From NCBI RefSeq assembly GCF_000527035.1, contig NZ_AZUK01000001.1:372001-436000 (forward strand): a stretch of DNA of 64,000 nt. Direction: 5' to 3'. The notes beneath the pieces are model-generated. The model had not been told where the DNA came from. It saw only the letters and a program-made list of their open reading frames with translations, and ran no database searches. The position numbers were made by a program, and so were the translations under genes. Source of the DNA: Tolumonas lignilytica (GTDB lineage: Bacteria > Pseudomonadota > Gammaproteobacteria > Enterobacterales > Aeromonadaceae). How positions within the stretch are numbered: the first letter of the stretch is position 1; each line of letters opens with the position of its first letter. This document shows, piece by piece, positions 32,089 to 41,886 of the stretch.

Positions 32089-32868
32089 TTACTCGACGAG
32101 TGTGGGGTATAGCCTTGCCGCAATAATAATGAATGTAATAAATACGATACCTAAAACGGCGAAATTCAAAAACAGTGGGTGAGCCCCTTGGTCACCCCCT
32201 AACATTAATGTCCGCAATGCATCCACCAAATATGTCAGCGGATTAACCTTGGCGATAAATTTAAGCCAGTCAGGCATCAGTGATAGCGGATAAATTGCGT
32301 TACTGGCAAAAAACAGCGGCATGGTCAGAACTTGTCCAATGCCCATAAATCGTTCTCTGGTTTTTACCACACAGGCAATGATGAGTGAAAACGTAGAAAA
32401 TACGGCAGAACCCAGCACCACACTCGCTAATACCCCCAATATCGCACCTACATCATAATGAATGTGGATGTTCATAATAAAAGCAAGAAGATAAATAATT
32501 CCCGCCTGAACCATGCCCCTAAAACCAGCAGAAATAGCCTTCCCAAGCACTAAGGCGCCACGGGGACTTGGACTAACCAACAATTTATGAACGACACCTA
32601 AATCGCGTTCCCAGATAACAGCAATACCATAAAAAATAGCTGCAAACAGTACACTTTGCGCCAGAATACCTGGCGTCATAAATGCGAGATAACTGACATT
32701 CCCGATCGGGATCCCGCGTACGCGACTGAAAACCTGCCCAAATACCGCTAGCCACAATGCCGGTTGAACGGCTCGGGAAAACAGTTCTGTCGGATCGCGT
32801 AGGAGTTTCCGCAACTCCATTTGCGCAATCATCAAACTGCATGAAACAAAATGAATAAGTGTTTTCAT
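32089..32868 (-). CDS. ABC-2 type transporter permease
   Basis: A 259-residue ABC-2 permease with six membrane helices. The N-terminal LRKLLRDPTELFSRAVQPALWLAVFGQVF and the C-terminal IYPLSLMPDWLKFIAKVNPLTYLVDALRTLMLGG are the signature of DrrB/NodJ-type exporters. Its start overlaps the end of the ATPase gene by four bases, so the two form one exporter. The substrate could be a drug, polysaccharide or lipid and is not readable. Confidence 0.88.
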   Translation of the reverse strand: MKTLIHFVSCSLMIAQMELRKLLRDPTELFSRAVQPALWLAVFGQVFSRVRGIPIGNVSYLAFMTPGILAQSVLFAAIFYGIAVIWERDLGVVHKLLVSPSPRGALVLGKAISAGFRGMVQAGIIYLLAFIMNIHIHYDVGAILGVLASVVLGSAVFSTFSLIIACVVKTRERFMGIGQVLTMPLFFASNAIYPLSLMPDWLKFIAKVNPLTYLVDALRTLMLGGDQGAHPLFLNFAVLGIVFITFIIIAARLYPTLVE

Positions 32869-33725
32869 CCTAATCGCTTCGCTGTTATTCGAGTTTGTTT
32901 TGCATTCCGATATCCCCCTTCCTCTTCAATGCTTCCCTCACTGAAATGGGCAAATACATCGGTCATTGTTGCATTCTCACTAACTAAGCCTTTTAGCCCC
33001 TGCGGGCTATCACATGCCGCCAAACGCCCTTGGTGCAAGATGGCGACACGATCACAAAGCTCATCCACCTCATCCATGAAGTGTGTAGTCATTAAAATTG
33101 TCATGCCATATTCTTTATTTAATGCCTGCAGGCGTTCCCAGACATTGATACATGCCATGGGATCTAACCCAATGGTCGGTTCATCAAGGAATAATATTTC
33201 CGGCCGATGTAGCATCGCTTGTGCAATCTCCAGCCGCCGGATCATGCCACCTGAATATTTTTTTACTAATTGACCGGCATGTTCTGCCAGCCCCATATAA
33301 TGCAGCGCTTCATCAACCCGATGGGGAATTTCACGACGGGGAATGCCATATAATCGCGCCGATAACGTTAAATTTTCCACACCATTTAGTGCCCCATCAG
33401 CAGAGAGTAACTGAGGAACATAGCCAATCCTTTTTCTGACTTCCTGAGGAAATTTAACGACATCAAATCCCGCCACCCAAGCCCGCCCATCAGAAGGTTT
33501 AAGTAGTGTGGTCAGCATTTTAATGAGCGTACTTTTCCCTGCCCCATTCGGCCCAAGCAAACCAAAAATGCCGCCATATGCCACAGCCAAATCAATCTGA
33601 TCGACTGCAGTAAATGTATTAAATCTGCGCGTTAGTTTTATTGCCTCAATCGCATAACCGCGGGCATCGTCAATGACTGGATTGCTCAGTTCATCCATTT
33701 CGTAATTTCCAAGCATTTCGTACAT
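32865..33725 (-). CDS. ABC transporter ATP-binding protein
   Basis: A 286-residue ATPase of a DrrA-type exporter. Walker A is GLLGPNGAGKSTLIKML, the signature motif is KYSGGMIRRLEIAQAML, Walker B is ILFLDEPTIGLDP, and the switch His is in ILMTTHFMDEVDELC. A C-terminal extension (about 240-286, SENATMTDVFAHFSEGS...) is typical of this class. It pairs with the permease encoded directly downstream (ATGA overlap). An internal Met at residue 11 could be an alternative start. Confidence 0.9.
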   Translation of the reverse strand: MYEMLGNYEMDELSNPVIDDARGYAIEAIKLTRRFNTFTAVDQIDLAVAYGGIFGLLGPNGAGKSTLIKMLTTLLKPSDGRAWVAGFDVVKFPQEVRKRIGYVPQLLSADGALNGVENLTLSARLYGIPRREIPHRVDEALHYMGLAEHAGQLVKKYSGGMIRRLEIAQAMLHRPEILFLDEPTIGLDPMACINVWERLQALNKEYGMTILMTTHFMDEVDELCDRVAILHQGRLAACDSPQGLKGLVSENATMTDVFAHFSEGSIEEEGGYRNAKQTRITAKRLG

Positions 33726-34058
33726 TCATATTAGTTCACACTTCTGAATGAAATATCGAATAGAAAGATAAGGATGTGACAGAGCTGTCAGCTTCAACAA
33801 AAAGATAATGCCGTCAGAAAAATATCATTTTAAATTCACTGACATAACAGCATGAAATGTCTATGCTAGATGAAAAGGATGAGTCTGTTAGTTGTGCAGT
33901 TCCTGACTCAGGATTAGTTAGAACAGCATTGGTTTTCATTTAAGTCTCTATTGATGAGATTTTTTAATGCAGATCGCTATTTTTGACTAAGTGTGTTGGG
34001 ATGCGTGGCAAAAACACTACAATCCGTACCGCTTTCTTTTTTCTGTGGATCTGTTGCT
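33726..34058. other. Divergent promoter region between ABC exporter and chemoreceptor
   Basis: About 330 bp, AT-rich. A dyad TGACAG-AG-CTGTCA at 33777-33790 may be an operator for the ABC exporter genes. No sigma-28 promoter with good spacing could be found ahead of the chemoreceptor, and no reading frame is convincing. Confidence 0.35.
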
Positions 34059-35276
34059 ATGAAAAATGTGGATTATCTTCGCTTTTATCGGTTCCTGCTC
34101 AGCCTGACCATCAAAGAAAAATTCCAGATCATTTTCTGGTTACCTTTATTGATGATCATTGGAATCACCTGGTTTCTAGTCTCACACAGTCATGATTTGA
34201 CACTTGCAGATCCTTATATTCTAACGATCTTAGTCGTATCGATTACCGTGTTTGCAGTTATCAGTTTTTATCTCAATAGTTTTTTCACTCATTCTATCGA
34301 CATGCTCCGAAAAGGGATTCGTGCGGTTGCTGACGGTGATTTAACCACTCGGCTGAACATCCCTGTAAACCGCGATGAATTTGGTCAACTGGCCCGTGAT
34401 GTAGATACGATGACAGATCGCCGACAAAGCGTTCTGAAATTAATTAATGAAAGCGCCGATGGTTTGGAGTTATTTGCGGAAGAATTCCGTTCTGCAGCAG
34501 AAGAAGGTGAAGAACTGGCGCGAAATCAACGCCAGTATATTGATTCTCTGGCCACAGCAATGGAAGAGATGACTGCGGCGATTCGTGAGGTTGCACATAA
34601 CGCAAATGAAACCTCCACTCAGACCCGTCAGACCAGTGAAGAAGCCGCCCATGGTGCAAACCGGGTTCAGCGTACTATCAACTCGATTAATATTCTGACT
34701 GACGAAATTAGTCAGGCATCCACCGCTGTCGAACATCTGACTTCCCGTGCTAATAAAATCAGTGAAGTTGTAACCGTAATTAATGCGATTTCCGGACAAA
34801 CCAACTTGCTGGCATTGAACGCCGCCATTGAAGCTGCACGTGCTGGCGAACAAGGCCGTGGCTTTGCGGTGGTGGCTGATGAAGTTCGTACGCTGGCAGG
34901 CCGAACCCAGCAAGCAACTGTTGAAATTCAAAAAATGATTGAAGAACTGCAAACCGGAACAAGTTCACTGAATGACATAATGGAAAAAACAGTTGTTCAG
35001 GCAGCCGATAGCCGCGAACTGATTGCTGGTGTCGGTTCCGATATTGACCGTATTGCCACTCACAGCGAATCTATTTTTGAAATGAGTGCCCACATCGCTA
35101 CCTCTGCGGAACAACAAAGTGCAGTGGCAAGTGAAGTAGCACAAAGTATTGATGAAGTTCGCAATCAATCCGTCAACATCGAAGATAATTCAGCCAATAC
35201 ACTGGCTGGTACAGAAAATCTTCTGGTTACTGCAAAAGAGTTATCTCAGATGATGCAGGGAATGCGCTTTCAATAG
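34059..35276 (+). CDS. Methyl-accepting chemotaxis protein
   Basis: A 405-residue chemoreceptor. Two closely spaced membrane helices (about 20-38 and 50-72) with almost no periplasmic domain, so it probably senses through the membrane or cytoplasm, for example energy state. A HAMP domain follows ([34 protein letters not shown]), then the signalling coiled coil with the conserved hairpin tip [43 protein letters not shown]. There is no C-terminal NWETF-type CheR tether. An in-frame GTG 66 bp upstream has no better ribosome-binding site. It will couple to the CheA/CheW genes further along the window. Confidence 0.9.
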   Translation: MKNVDYLRFYRFLLSLTIKEKFQIIFWLPLLMIIGITWFLVSHSHDLTLADPYILTILVVSITVFAVISFYLNSFFTHSIDMLRKGIRAVADGDLTTRLNIPVNRDEFGQLARDVDTMTDRRQSVLKLINESADGLELFAEEFRSAAEEGEELARNQRQYIDSLATAMEEMTAAIREVAHNANETSTQTRQTSEEAAHGANRVQRTINSINILTDEISQASTAVEHLTSRANKISEVVTVINAISGQTNLLALNAAIEAARAGEQGRGFAVVADEVRTLAGRTQQATVEIQKMIEELQTGTSSLNDIMEKTVVQAADSRELIAGVGSDIDRIATHSESIFEMSAHIATSAEQQSAVASEVAQSIDEVRNQSVNIEDNSANTLAGTENLLVTAKELSQMMQGMRFQ

Positions 35277-35303
35277 TATTCCTGATGTGATCATTGGAGT
35301 TTC

Positions 35304-35340
35304 AAAACAGGGCCAGTTACAATACTGGCCCTGTTTTTTT
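35304..35340 (+). terminator. Strong intrinsic terminator of the chemoreceptor gene
   Basis: ACAGGGCCAGT (35307-35317) pairs perfectly with ACTGGCCCTGT (35324-35334), extended by A/T pairs, then a run of Ts. It lies 28 bp after the stop and ends 13 bp before the rlmI start. Confidence 0.93.
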
Positions 35341-35353
35341 ACCAGAGCCTCCT

Positions 35354-36547
35354 ATGAGCACTACCGTTTTTCTGCAAAAAGATCGGGAAAAATCCCTGCT
35401 TAGACGTCATCCCTGGATTTTTTCCAAAGCTATCGACAAAGTAAAAGGCAAACCACATGCAGGTGAGCCAGTAGATATCGTCGATCATCGCGGTAAATGG
35501 CTGGCTCGTGGGGCTTGGTCACCCGATTCACAGATCCGTTTGCGTGTCTGGACGTTTAACCAAGATGAGCAAATTGATACCGACTTTTTTGTCCGCCGCC
35601 TACAGCAAGCACAGCGTGGACGAGAACTACTGATTTCTCGTTTACAGCTTTCAGCCTATCGCTTAGTTGCGGCGGAATCGGATTTCTTACCAGGCATCAC
35701 CATCGACCGTTATAACGATTATCTGGTCTGTCAGTTGCTTTCCAGCGGCGCGGAATATCATCGTCACGAATTAATCAGCGCGCTACAGCAACTCTATCCA
35801 ACTTGTTCAATCTACGAACGCTCCGATGTCGCGGTTCGGAAAAAAGAAGGGTTAAGCGAACGAACCGGTCTACTGTATGGTGAAGTTCCTCCTGATGAAG
35901 TGATTATCGAAGAAAACAACGGCATTAAAATTAGTGTCGATATCAAAGGTGGCCACAAAACCGGATTTTATCTGGACCAACGAGATAACCGAGCCATTGC
36001 CGGAAAATACGCTCAGGGGCGTCGGGTATTGAACTGCTTCTGCTATACCGGTGGTTTCGGTGTTTATGCCTTACATGGCGGAGCAAAAGAAGTCATCAAT
36101 GTGGATGTATCCGAGCCCGCCTTGGAATTGGCAAAGCATAATGCAACATTGAATCAACTCGATTTGTCAAAAGCCTGTTTTGAAAAACAGGACGTCTTTA
36201 AACTGCTGCGAACCTACCGCGAACGCGGCGAAAAATTCGACATGATTGTATTGGACCCGCCTAAATTTGCAGAAAGCAAAGCGCAACTTGAAGGCGCATG
36301 CCGTGGTTATAAAGACATCAATATGCTGGCCTTCCAGTTACTGAATCCCGAAGGTATTCTGTTGACCTTTTCCTGTTCAGGATTAATGACCGCTGATTTA
36401 TTCCAAAAAATCGTGGCCGATGCCGCACTGGATGCAGGCAGAGAAGCTCAGATTCTTGAACGCATGACTCAGGCCGCCGATCATCCTATTTCGACCCCTT
36501 ATCCTGAAGGTTTCTACCTGAAAGGATTGGTTGTTCGCGCTATTTAA
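35354..36547 (+). CDS. rlmI: 23S rRNA m5C1962 methyltransferase RlmI
   Basis: A 397-residue SAM-dependent enzyme that methylates C1962 of 23S rRNA; E. coli RlmI is 396. An N-terminal PUA domain ([22 protein letters not shown]...), a central EEHEE-type domain, and a C-terminal Rossmann methyltransferase with [20 protein letters not shown] (SAM loop), [26 protein letters not shown] and the catalytic FSCSGLM Cys. The start at 35354 is required because upstream in-frame sequence is the preceding terminator. A terminator follows 11 bp after the stop. Confidence 0.93.
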   Translation: MSTTVFLQKDREKSLLRRHPWIFSKAIDKVKGKPHAGEPVDIVDHRGKWLARGAWSPDSQIRLRVWTFNQDEQIDTDFFVRRLQQAQRGRELLISRLQLSAYRLVAAESDFLPGITIDRYNDYLVCQLLSSGAEYHRHELISALQQLYPTCSIYERSDVAVRKKEGLSERTGLLYGEVPPDEVIIEENNGIKISVDIKGGHKTGFYLDQRDNRAIAGKYAQGRRVLNCFCYTGGFGVYALHGGAKEVINVDVSEPALELAKHNATLNQLDLSKACFEKQDVFKLLRTYRERGEKFDMIVLDPPKFAESKAQLEGACRGYKDINMLAFQLLNPEGILLTFSCSGLMTADLFQKIVADAALDAGREAQILERMTQAADHPISTPYPEGFYLKGLVVRAI

Positions 36548-36558
36548 CGACACTAAAA

Positions 36559-36590
36559 CAACGCAGGCGATGGCCTGCGTTGTTTATTCT
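36559..36590 (+). terminator. Intrinsic terminator of rlmI
   Basis: CAACGCAGGC (36559-36568) pairs perfectly with GCCTGCGTTG (36573-36582), GATG loop, then TTTATTCTT. Confidence 0.88.
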
Positions 36591-36612
36591 TCTTCTGAAT
36601 CAAAGGACAAAC

Positions 36613-37644
36613 ATGAGCATTTCTTGGAATATCCAACCTGTTTCCCGTCAGAACAGTGCCGCTATACAACACAAAATCGATATGAAAACTAAGCCGCTCG
36701 GCGCTTTAGGTATTCTTGAGCATATTGCCCATCAACTGGCATTGATCCAACAGTGCGATGAACTCGCCATCCAAAATCCTACACTGTTGGTTTTCGCCGG
36801 CGATCACGGTGTTGCGGAAGAAAAAATCAGTCTGACCACCAGTGATGTGACCCGACAGATGGTGCTCAACTTTCTGGCTGGCGGTGCCGCCATCAACTGT
36901 TTTTGCCGTGCCAACAATATGTCTCTGAAAGTCGTTGATGCGGGAATTAAGACACTGGTTGAAGATGATCGTTTAATTATCCAACGCGTAGGCGCAGGCA
37001 CACGTAATTTAGCTAAAGAGCCAGCGATGAGTGAAACAGAAGTTCTGCAATCACTGGAATACGGTCGTCAGTTAGCCAAACAACAGGTCTCAGCAGGGTG
37101 TAATCTGCTGGCGTTTGGAGAAATGGGGATCGGTAATACCACCCCCGCTGCCGCTATCATGGCAACTTTACTCAACAAATCAGCGATCGACTGTGTCGGT
37201 CGAGGAACAGGTATCAATGATGCTCAACTTGAGCATAAAGTGCGTATCGTCACAACTGCGGTCAACCGGATTAGTGATAAAACACACCCTGTAAATATCC
37301 TTAGTGAAGTAGGTGGATTCGAAATTGCACAAATTACAGGCGCAATATTAGGTGCAGCAGAAGCCGGGATTTGTGTATTGATTGATGGCTTTATTATTAC
37401 TGCAGCCGCGCTGCTGGCTACTAAGATTGTACCAGCCTGCCGTGATTATATGTTATTTGCGCATTGCTCAGGTGAACAAGGTCATCAAGCTATGCTTGAT
37501 GACCTCGATGCGACACCCCTGCTTGAACTGGGCTTACGCTTAGGCGAAGGCACGGGCGCAGCCGTCGCATTACCGTTACTACGCTCTGCCGTTGAGTTCT
37601 ATAACAACATGGCCAGTTTTGAAAGCGCAGGAGTTACACTGTAA
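36613..37644 (+). CDS. cobT: Nicotinate-nucleotide:dimethylbenzimidazole phosphoribosyltransferase CobT
   Basis: A 343-residue enzyme that activates the lower ligand 5,6-dimethylbenzimidazole as alpha-ribazole phosphate for cobalamin assembly. Key stretches: MKTKPLGALGILE at 24-36, FAGDHGVAEE, NFLAGGAAINCFCR, AFGEMGIGNTTPAAA, and the catalytic Glu in LRLGEGTGAAVALPLL near the end. AAGGAC is six bases before the ATG at 36613. First of five closely packed genes cobT-cobS-cobU-cobC-cobO; only 23 bp separate it from the rlmI terminator, so its promoter must overlap that region or lie within rlmI. Confidence 0.95.
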   Translation: MSISWNIQPVSRQNSAAIQHKIDMKTKPLGALGILEHIAHQLALIQQCDELAIQNPTLLVFAGDHGVAEEKISLTTSDVTRQMVLNFLAGGAAINCFCRANNMSLKVVDAGIKTLVEDDRLIIQRVGAGTRNLAKEPAMSETEVLQSLEYGRQLAKQQVSAGCNLLAFGEMGIGNTTPAAAIMATLLNKSAIDCVGRGTGINDAQLEHKVRIVTTAVNRISDKTHPVNILSEVGGFEIAQITGAILGAAEAGICVLIDGFIITAAALLATKIVPACRDYMLFAHCSGEQGHQAMLDDLDATPLLELGLRLGEGTGAAVALPLLRSAVEFYNNMASFESAGVTL

Positions 37645-38444
37645 TGGCATGGATGAAACAGCAGATCGTCTGCTTTTTGCTGGCGGTCAGCTTTTTCACC
37701 CGGATCCCGATCCCAGCCAATACGCCTTTTAGCCCCGCCCTGTTGAACAAATCCAGTCGGTATTTTTCATTGGTCGGTTATTTGGTCGGGAGTATCGGAG
37801 CGGCAACATTCGGGACATGTCTTCATGTTTTTCCGATTTCCGTCAGCATTGTAATATCCATGATTGTGACCATCTTGCTAACAAGCGCTTTTCATGAAGA
37901 TGGGCTCGCTGATACAGCCGACGGTTTAGGTGGCGGGATGACAGTGGAAAAAAAACTGCTGATCATGAAAGACTCTCGCTTAGGAACCTATGGTGCTATC
38001 GCGCTATGGGGCGGATTATTATTAAAATTCACAACACTTCAAGAAATTGGCGCTTTGTCTGCACCAACTATGATGTTGGCACTAATTGTATTACACCCCC
38101 TGTCCCGCGCGGTTGCTGGCAGCCTTATTTATGACATGAAATATGTCAGAGAACAGGATGCCAAAGCCAAACCAGTGGCGGAGCAACAGCAAACCTCCGA
38201 TTTGTGTGTATTGTTGTTATTTGGCTTATTACCCTTATTCTGGCTACCTACTAATCTGGCAATACCTTTGTTGTTCATTCAATGCCTCCTGCGCTTTATT
38301 GCCAAACAGTATCTAAATAAACGACTAGGTGGGTATACCGGCGACTGTCTCGGTGCCGTACAGCAAGTCAGTGAAATCAGCGGATATTTAGTATTGTTAG
38401 CAGCTATGATTCATGGAGGTAGCCTATGGCCGCAGTTTCATTGA
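37644..38444 (+). CDS. cobS: Adenosylcobinamide-GDP ribazoletransferase CobS
   Basis: A 266-residue inner-membrane cobalamin synthase joining adenosylcobinamide-GDP to alpha-ribazole. Several membrane helices, with the family motifs FTRIPIPAN, SAFHEDGLADTADGLGGGMTVEKKLLIMKDSRLGTYG (the acidic Mg-binding loop) and the late RLGGYTGDCLGAVQQVSE. The ATG shares a base with the cobT stop, and its end overlaps cobU by 19 bases, so translation is tightly coupled. Confidence 0.95.
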   Translation: MAWMKQQIVCFLLAVSFFTRIPIPANTPFSPALLNKSSRYFSLVGYLVGSIGAATFGTCLHVFPISVSIVISMIVTILLTSAFHEDGLADTADGLGGGMTVEKKLLIMKDSRLGTYGAIALWGGLLLKFTTLQEIGALSAPTMMLALIVLHPLSRAVAGSLIYDMKYVREQDAKAKPVAEQQQTSDLCVLLLFGLLPLFWLPTNLAIPLLFIQCLLRFIAKQYLNKRLGGYTGDCLGAVQQVSEISGYLVLLAAMIHGGSLWPQFH

Positions 38445-38947
38445 TTCTCGGCGGAGCCCGTTCAGGTAAGTCTCGGTATGCAGAAAAATTAGCAACCGAT
38501 AGTCACAAAGAAGTTATCTACGTTGCGACAGCTACAGCTTTTGACGAGGAGATGCAGGCGCGTATTACACACCATCGCCAGCAGCGCAATCCAGAATGGT
38601 TTTCAGTTGAAGAACCACTACACTTACCAGAAATCATTCATGAGTATGCCAGTGCATCACGCTGTCTGTTAGTAGATTGCCTCACTCTCTGGATGAATAA
38701 CATCTTGTTCATGACGCCTGACATGTCTCCGTCACACTATGTTGACCGTTTGGTTCAAACTTGCCGTACTACACCAGGAGAGCTCATTTTCGTTGCCAAT
38801 GAAGTGGGCTTGGGTGTTATACCTATGGGCAAAATATCCCGCCAATTTGTTGATGAATCTGGACGGTTAAATCAGCGAATGGCCGAAATAGCGGATCATG
38901 TAACCTTTATTGCTGCGGGCCTGCCTATGACGTTGAAGAGTAAATAA
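38426..38947 (+). CDS. cobU: Adenosylcobinamide kinase/guanylyltransferase CobU
   Basis: A 173-residue bifunctional enzyme that phosphorylates adenosylcobinamide and adds GMP. P-loop LILGGARSGKSRYAEKL (6-22), VATATAFDEEMQARITHHRQQR with the guanylylated His region, LLVDCLTLWMNNIL, and VANEVGLGVIPMGKISRQFVDESGRLNQRMAE. Starts inside cobS and its stop overlaps the next start by one base. Length is usual for the family. Confidence 0.95.
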   Translation: MAAVSLILGGARSGKSRYAEKLATDSHKEVIYVATATAFDEEMQARITHHRQQRNPEWFSVEEPLHLPEIIHEYASASRCLLVDCLTLWMNNILFMTPDMSPSHYVDRLVQTCRTTPGELIFVANEVGLGVIPMGKISRQFVDESGRLNQRMAEIADHVTFIAAGLPMTLKSK

Positions 38948-39576
38948 TGAATTCCCCCTATCAAAGTGCAATTATTGATTTATTACGACATGGTTCTGTT
39001 GCGGGCGATGCCGGATTATATGGCCACAATGATATTGCGCTGAGTGAAGTGGGTTGGCAGCAAATGCAACAATCCGTAAATGTCGATCTGCAATATCAGC
39101 AAATATTCTCTTCACCGCTTCAACGATGTCAGCTCTTTGCTCAAGATTACAGTCAGCGCCATTCGATACACTTAACGATAGCACCCGAACTGAAAGAGAT
39201 GAATTTTGGCAGTTGGGATGGTTTGTCATTTGAACAATTACAACATTGCTGGGCGGATCTGGAACAATTCTGGAAGAAACCGGCTGAAATTACGCCGCCA
39301 AATGGCGAATCATTGATGCATTTCAAAAATCGTATCACGCAACAATGGGAAGCCCTGCTGCAACAGTGTAAAGGGAGTCAGACTCTTGTCGTCACACATG
39401 CAGGTGTCATACGAATGATCCTGGCACAGCTTTTATGCGTAGATTGGAAATCGGCTGATTATTATCAGCATATGAGAATTGACTATGGTTCAATCACTCG
39501 CATCCAGGTGTTGTACACCGCCGAAGGAATTTACCCACAAATTCGCTTTATTGGTCGCCCATCGCCAACCATCTGA
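38947..39576 (+). CDS. cobC: Alpha-ribazole phosphatase (histidine phosphatase)
   Basis: A 209-residue phosphoglycerate-mutase-like phosphatase expected to dephosphorylate alpha-ribazole phosphate. The catalytic RHG is in IDLLRHGSVAGDAGLYGHND, the second conserved Arg in FSSPLQRCQLFAQDY, the acid in EMNFGSWDGLSFEQL, and the second His in LVVTHAGVIRMIL. Histidine phosphatases are hard to tell apart alone; position between cobU and the adenosyltransferase gene supports CobC. Confidence 0.88.
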   Translation: MNSPYQSAIIDLLRHGSVAGDAGLYGHNDIALSEVGWQQMQQSVNVDLQYQQIFSSPLQRCQLFAQDYSQRHSIHLTIAPELKEMNFGSWDGLSFEQLQHCWADLEQFWKKPAEITPPNGESLMHFKNRITQQWEALLQQCKGSQTLVVTHAGVIRMILAQLLCVDWKSADYYQHMRIDYGSITRIQVLYTAEGIYPQIRFIGRPSPTI

Positions 39577-39590
39577 CATGGAGTCCTTAA

Positions 39591-40193
39591 ATGGAAGAAA
39601 ATAACAACCAGCAACGACATCAAGCTCGCCAGCAACGCCTGAAAGAAAAAGTAGATGCCCGTATTGCCGCAGCACAAGATGAACGGGGTTTATTGATTGT
39701 TATTACCGGTGATGGAAAAGGTAAAAGTACCTCTGGTTTCGGTACTGTTGCCCGGGCTGTTGGCCATGACTTAACTGCTGGGGTTGCCCAATTCATCAAA
39801 GGAACCTGGGAATGTGGTGAACGAGCATTACTACAAAAAGCAGGCGTTGAATTTCACGTCATGGCAACTGGTTTTACCTGGGAAACACAAAACCGTGAAC
39901 AAGATCAGCAGGCAGCACAGTCAATTTGGCAAGAAGCCAAGCGGATGCTTGCTTCTGAGCAATATGATGTTGTCTTATTAGATGAGCTAACCTATATGGT
40001 TGCATACCACTATCTGGATATTGACGAAGTCCTGAGTGCACTCACCCACCGGCCGTTAAAACAACACGTAATCATTACAGGTCGAGGTTGTCATCGCTCC
40101 ATATTAGAAATTGCTGATACGGTTAGTGAAATCAAAAACGTTAAGCATGCATTTGATCATGGAATAAAAGCGCAAAAAGGAATCGACTGGTAA
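39591..40193 (+). CDS. cobO: Cob(I)yrinic acid a,c-diamide adenosyltransferase
   Basis: A 200-residue corrinoid adenosyltransferase of the CobA/CobO/BtuR type that transfers the adenosyl group of ATP to cob(I)alamin. P-loop VITGDGKGKSTSGFGTVARAVGHD, then AQFIKGTWECGE, GFTWETQNREQD, VLLDELTYMV and IITGRGCHRSILEIADTVSEI, with HAFDHGIKAQKGIDW at the C-terminus. GGAGT before the start. Last of the cob operon. It is the same enzyme that is called BtuR in E. coli, serving both salvage and synthesis. Confidence 0.93.
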   Translation: MEENNNQQRHQARQQRLKEKVDARIAAAQDERGLLIVITGDGKGKSTSGFGTVARAVGHDLTAGVAQFIKGTWECGERALLQKAGVEFHVMATGFTWETQNREQDQQAAQSIWQEAKRMLASEQYDVVLLDELTYMVAYHYLDIDEVLSALTHRPLKQHVIITGRGCHRSILEIADTVSEIKNVKHAFDHGIKAQKGIDW

Positions 40194-40253
40194 TTCTGGT
40201 ATTCAGACTCGTCCACCGTTACCATTTCAAAAAACGAATTACAGGATTTGGCC

Positions 40254-40898
40254 ATGCTGCAGTATCAAATTATTCCCGTCACCGCCTTTCAGCAAAATTG
40301 CACCCTGCTTTGGTGTGATGAAACACATCAAGCAGCGCTCATTGATCCTGGTGGAGATGTCGAAAAATTGCTGCAGGCTATTGAGAAAAAACAACTCAAA
40401 CTAACCAAGTTATTATTGACTCACGGCCATCTTGATCATGTAGGCGGTGCCGCAAAATTACGGGATAAAACAGGATGTCCGATCATCGGCCCCCATCAGG
40501 CTGATGCTTTTTGGTTAAATGCGTTACCCGCGCAATCAGAGATGTTTGGTTTTGCACATACTGATGTTTTTACACCTGATCAATGGCTAACCGAATCAGA
40601 CACAGTCTCTGTCGGGAACCTCATTTTGCAAGTGTTGCACTGTCCGGGGCACACACCTGGCCACGTTGTTTTTTATCATGCTGAAAGCAAACTGGCGATT
40701 GTCGGCGATGTGTTATTTAACGGTTCAATCGGCCGAACCGATTTTCCGCAAGGCAATCATACTGATCTTATCAGTGCCATTACTCGAAAATTAATTCCGT
40801 TGGGCGATGACGTCAAATTCATTCCTGGCCATGGCCCTATGTCCACATTAGGTCATGAACGAGTCAGCAATCCTTATATCTGTCAGCCAGTCTGGTAG
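40254..40898 (+). CDS. gloC: Type II hydroxyacylglutathione hydrolase GloC (YcbL)
   Basis: A 214-residue metallo-beta-lactamase-fold glyoxalase II that hydrolyses S-lactoylglutathione; E. coli GloC (YcbL) is 215. Metal ligands in [13 protein letters not shown] (HxHxDH), [18 protein letters not shown] and [11 protein letters not shown]. Nearly every block aligns with YcbL ([26 protein letters not shown]). The start at 40254 has AGGA seven bases upstream; a TTG two codons earlier is unlikely. Works with glyoxalase I, not seen in this window. Confidence 0.93.
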   Translation: MLQYQIIPVTAFQQNCTLLWCDETHQAALIDPGGDVEKLLQAIEKKQLKLTKLLLTHGHLDHVGGAAKLRDKTGCPIIGPHQADAFWLNALPAQSEMFGFAHTDVFTPDQWLTESDTVSVGNLILQVLHCPGHTPGHVVFYHAESKLAIVGDVLFNGSIGRTDFPQGNHTDLISAITRKLIPLGDDVKFIPGHGPMSTLGHERVSNPYICQPVW

Positions 40899-40905
40899 TA
40901 AATAA

Positions 40906-40934
40906 CCCTCAATACTTATTCTGAGTTTTGAGGG
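40906..40934. terminator. Weak hairpin between gloC and mlaA
   Basis: CCCTCAA (40906-40912) pairs with TTGAGGG (40928-40934) in the short gap between these convergent genes. The T-runs on both sides are poor. Confidence 0.4.
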
Positions 40935-40978
40935 CTATCTCAACTGGTAACATTGATGCGTAACGCGCGACAGTGCTT

Positions 40979-41815
40979 TTATTTATCTATTTCGTTCAGG
41001 TATTTTTCAACTTCTGCATCGGCAGCAGGATCTTTCTTACTAGCAGCTCCCATTCCAGCCGCTTTTTTACCCTGAACCTTTGCTTCCTCATATTGTAAAT
41101 AGAAGTCGCGCGTAGTCAGATATGGATCGAGTGAATTATCAATGATGGCTTCCTGATCGATCACTTTAGACCGAGCATCCAGACCCGAAATTGCAAATTT
41201 AGCCAGCGTTACTGGCATTGACATGTAACTGTACGGCCAGTACAGATTATCAACTACTTTGCCAATACCACCCCGCAATGTCATTGGACCAACGACAGGC
41301 AGCATGAAATATGGACCTTGTGTCATTTTAGCTCGCCCTAATACGGTAGACATGCTCATTTCATGCTTATCAATCCCCATGTCTGACGCAATATCAAATA
41401 ACCCCAACATACCCACGGTACTGTTCAAAGAAAAACGGGCCAAGCTTGCACCAGAGTTCTTCACATTTCCTAATAACAAGTTATTGACTACGTTATTCGG
41501 TTCTTCCAGGTTAAAGACAAAATTACTGACGCCAGTACGAAACGGTGCAGGAATCCATTTCACATAACCATGAGCCACCGGCCGAAGAACATTCTTATCA
41601 AGAATATCGTAATTCAACCACCACATTGCGCGGTTAAACGTCGGGAAAGAATCCGTAGATCCACCAGGGCCGGAAGGATAATCTTTTGAGATCTGAGGGG
41701 CTAAAATATCACTATTCTGAACTGGTACACTGTCTGTCGACATTGCAGCGTAGGCAACATGACTGGAAAGAAAACCACAGAGTAAAAATGATAACAGTTT
41801 TCTATTTAGTATCAT
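40979..41815 (-). CDS. mlaA: Phospholipid-trafficking protein MlaA (VacJ)
   Basis: A 278-residue outer-membrane component of the Mla pathway, which removes misplaced phospholipids from the outer leaflet. A signal peptide of about 23 residues (LLSFLLCGFLSSHVAYA) is followed by FPTFNRAMWWLNYDILDKNVLRPVAHGYVKWIPAPFRTGVSNFVFNLEEP, NLLLG and GMLGLFDIASDMG, then GPYFMLPVVGPMTLRGGIG, all VacJ-family blocks. The signal region has Cys in SFLLCGF, but it is not a canonical lipobox, so lipidation is uncertain. A charged tail ends the protein. Divergent from the fliK-like gene. Confidence 0.88.
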   Translation of the reverse strand: MILNRKLLSFLLCGFLSSHVAYAAMSTDSVPVQNSDILAPQISKDYPSGPGGSTDSFPTFNRAMWWLNYDILDKNVLRPVAHGYVKWIPAPFRTGVSNFVFNLEEPNNVVNNLLLGNVKNSGASLARFSLNSTVGMLGLFDIASDMGIDKHEMSMSTVLGRAKMTQGPYFMLPVVGPMTLRGGIGKVVDNLYWPYSYMSMPVTLAKFAISGLDARSKVIDQEAIIDNSLDPYLTTRDFYLQYEEAKVQGKKAAGMGAASKKDPAADAEVEKYLNEIDK

Positions 41816-41886
41816 GATATGTTTCGGACTCCTGTTATGCTGTCAGAAGACAGACCTCAATAGCATATTGATTGCTGAATAAAAAA

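Noticed and set aside
33726-34058. Sigma-28 promoter for the chemoreceptor
   Set aside because: No TAAA and GCCGATAA-like pair with about 15-bp spacing was found.
36547-36613. Cobalamin riboswitch upstream of cobT
   Set aside because: The gap is 65 bp and is largely occupied by the rlmI terminator.
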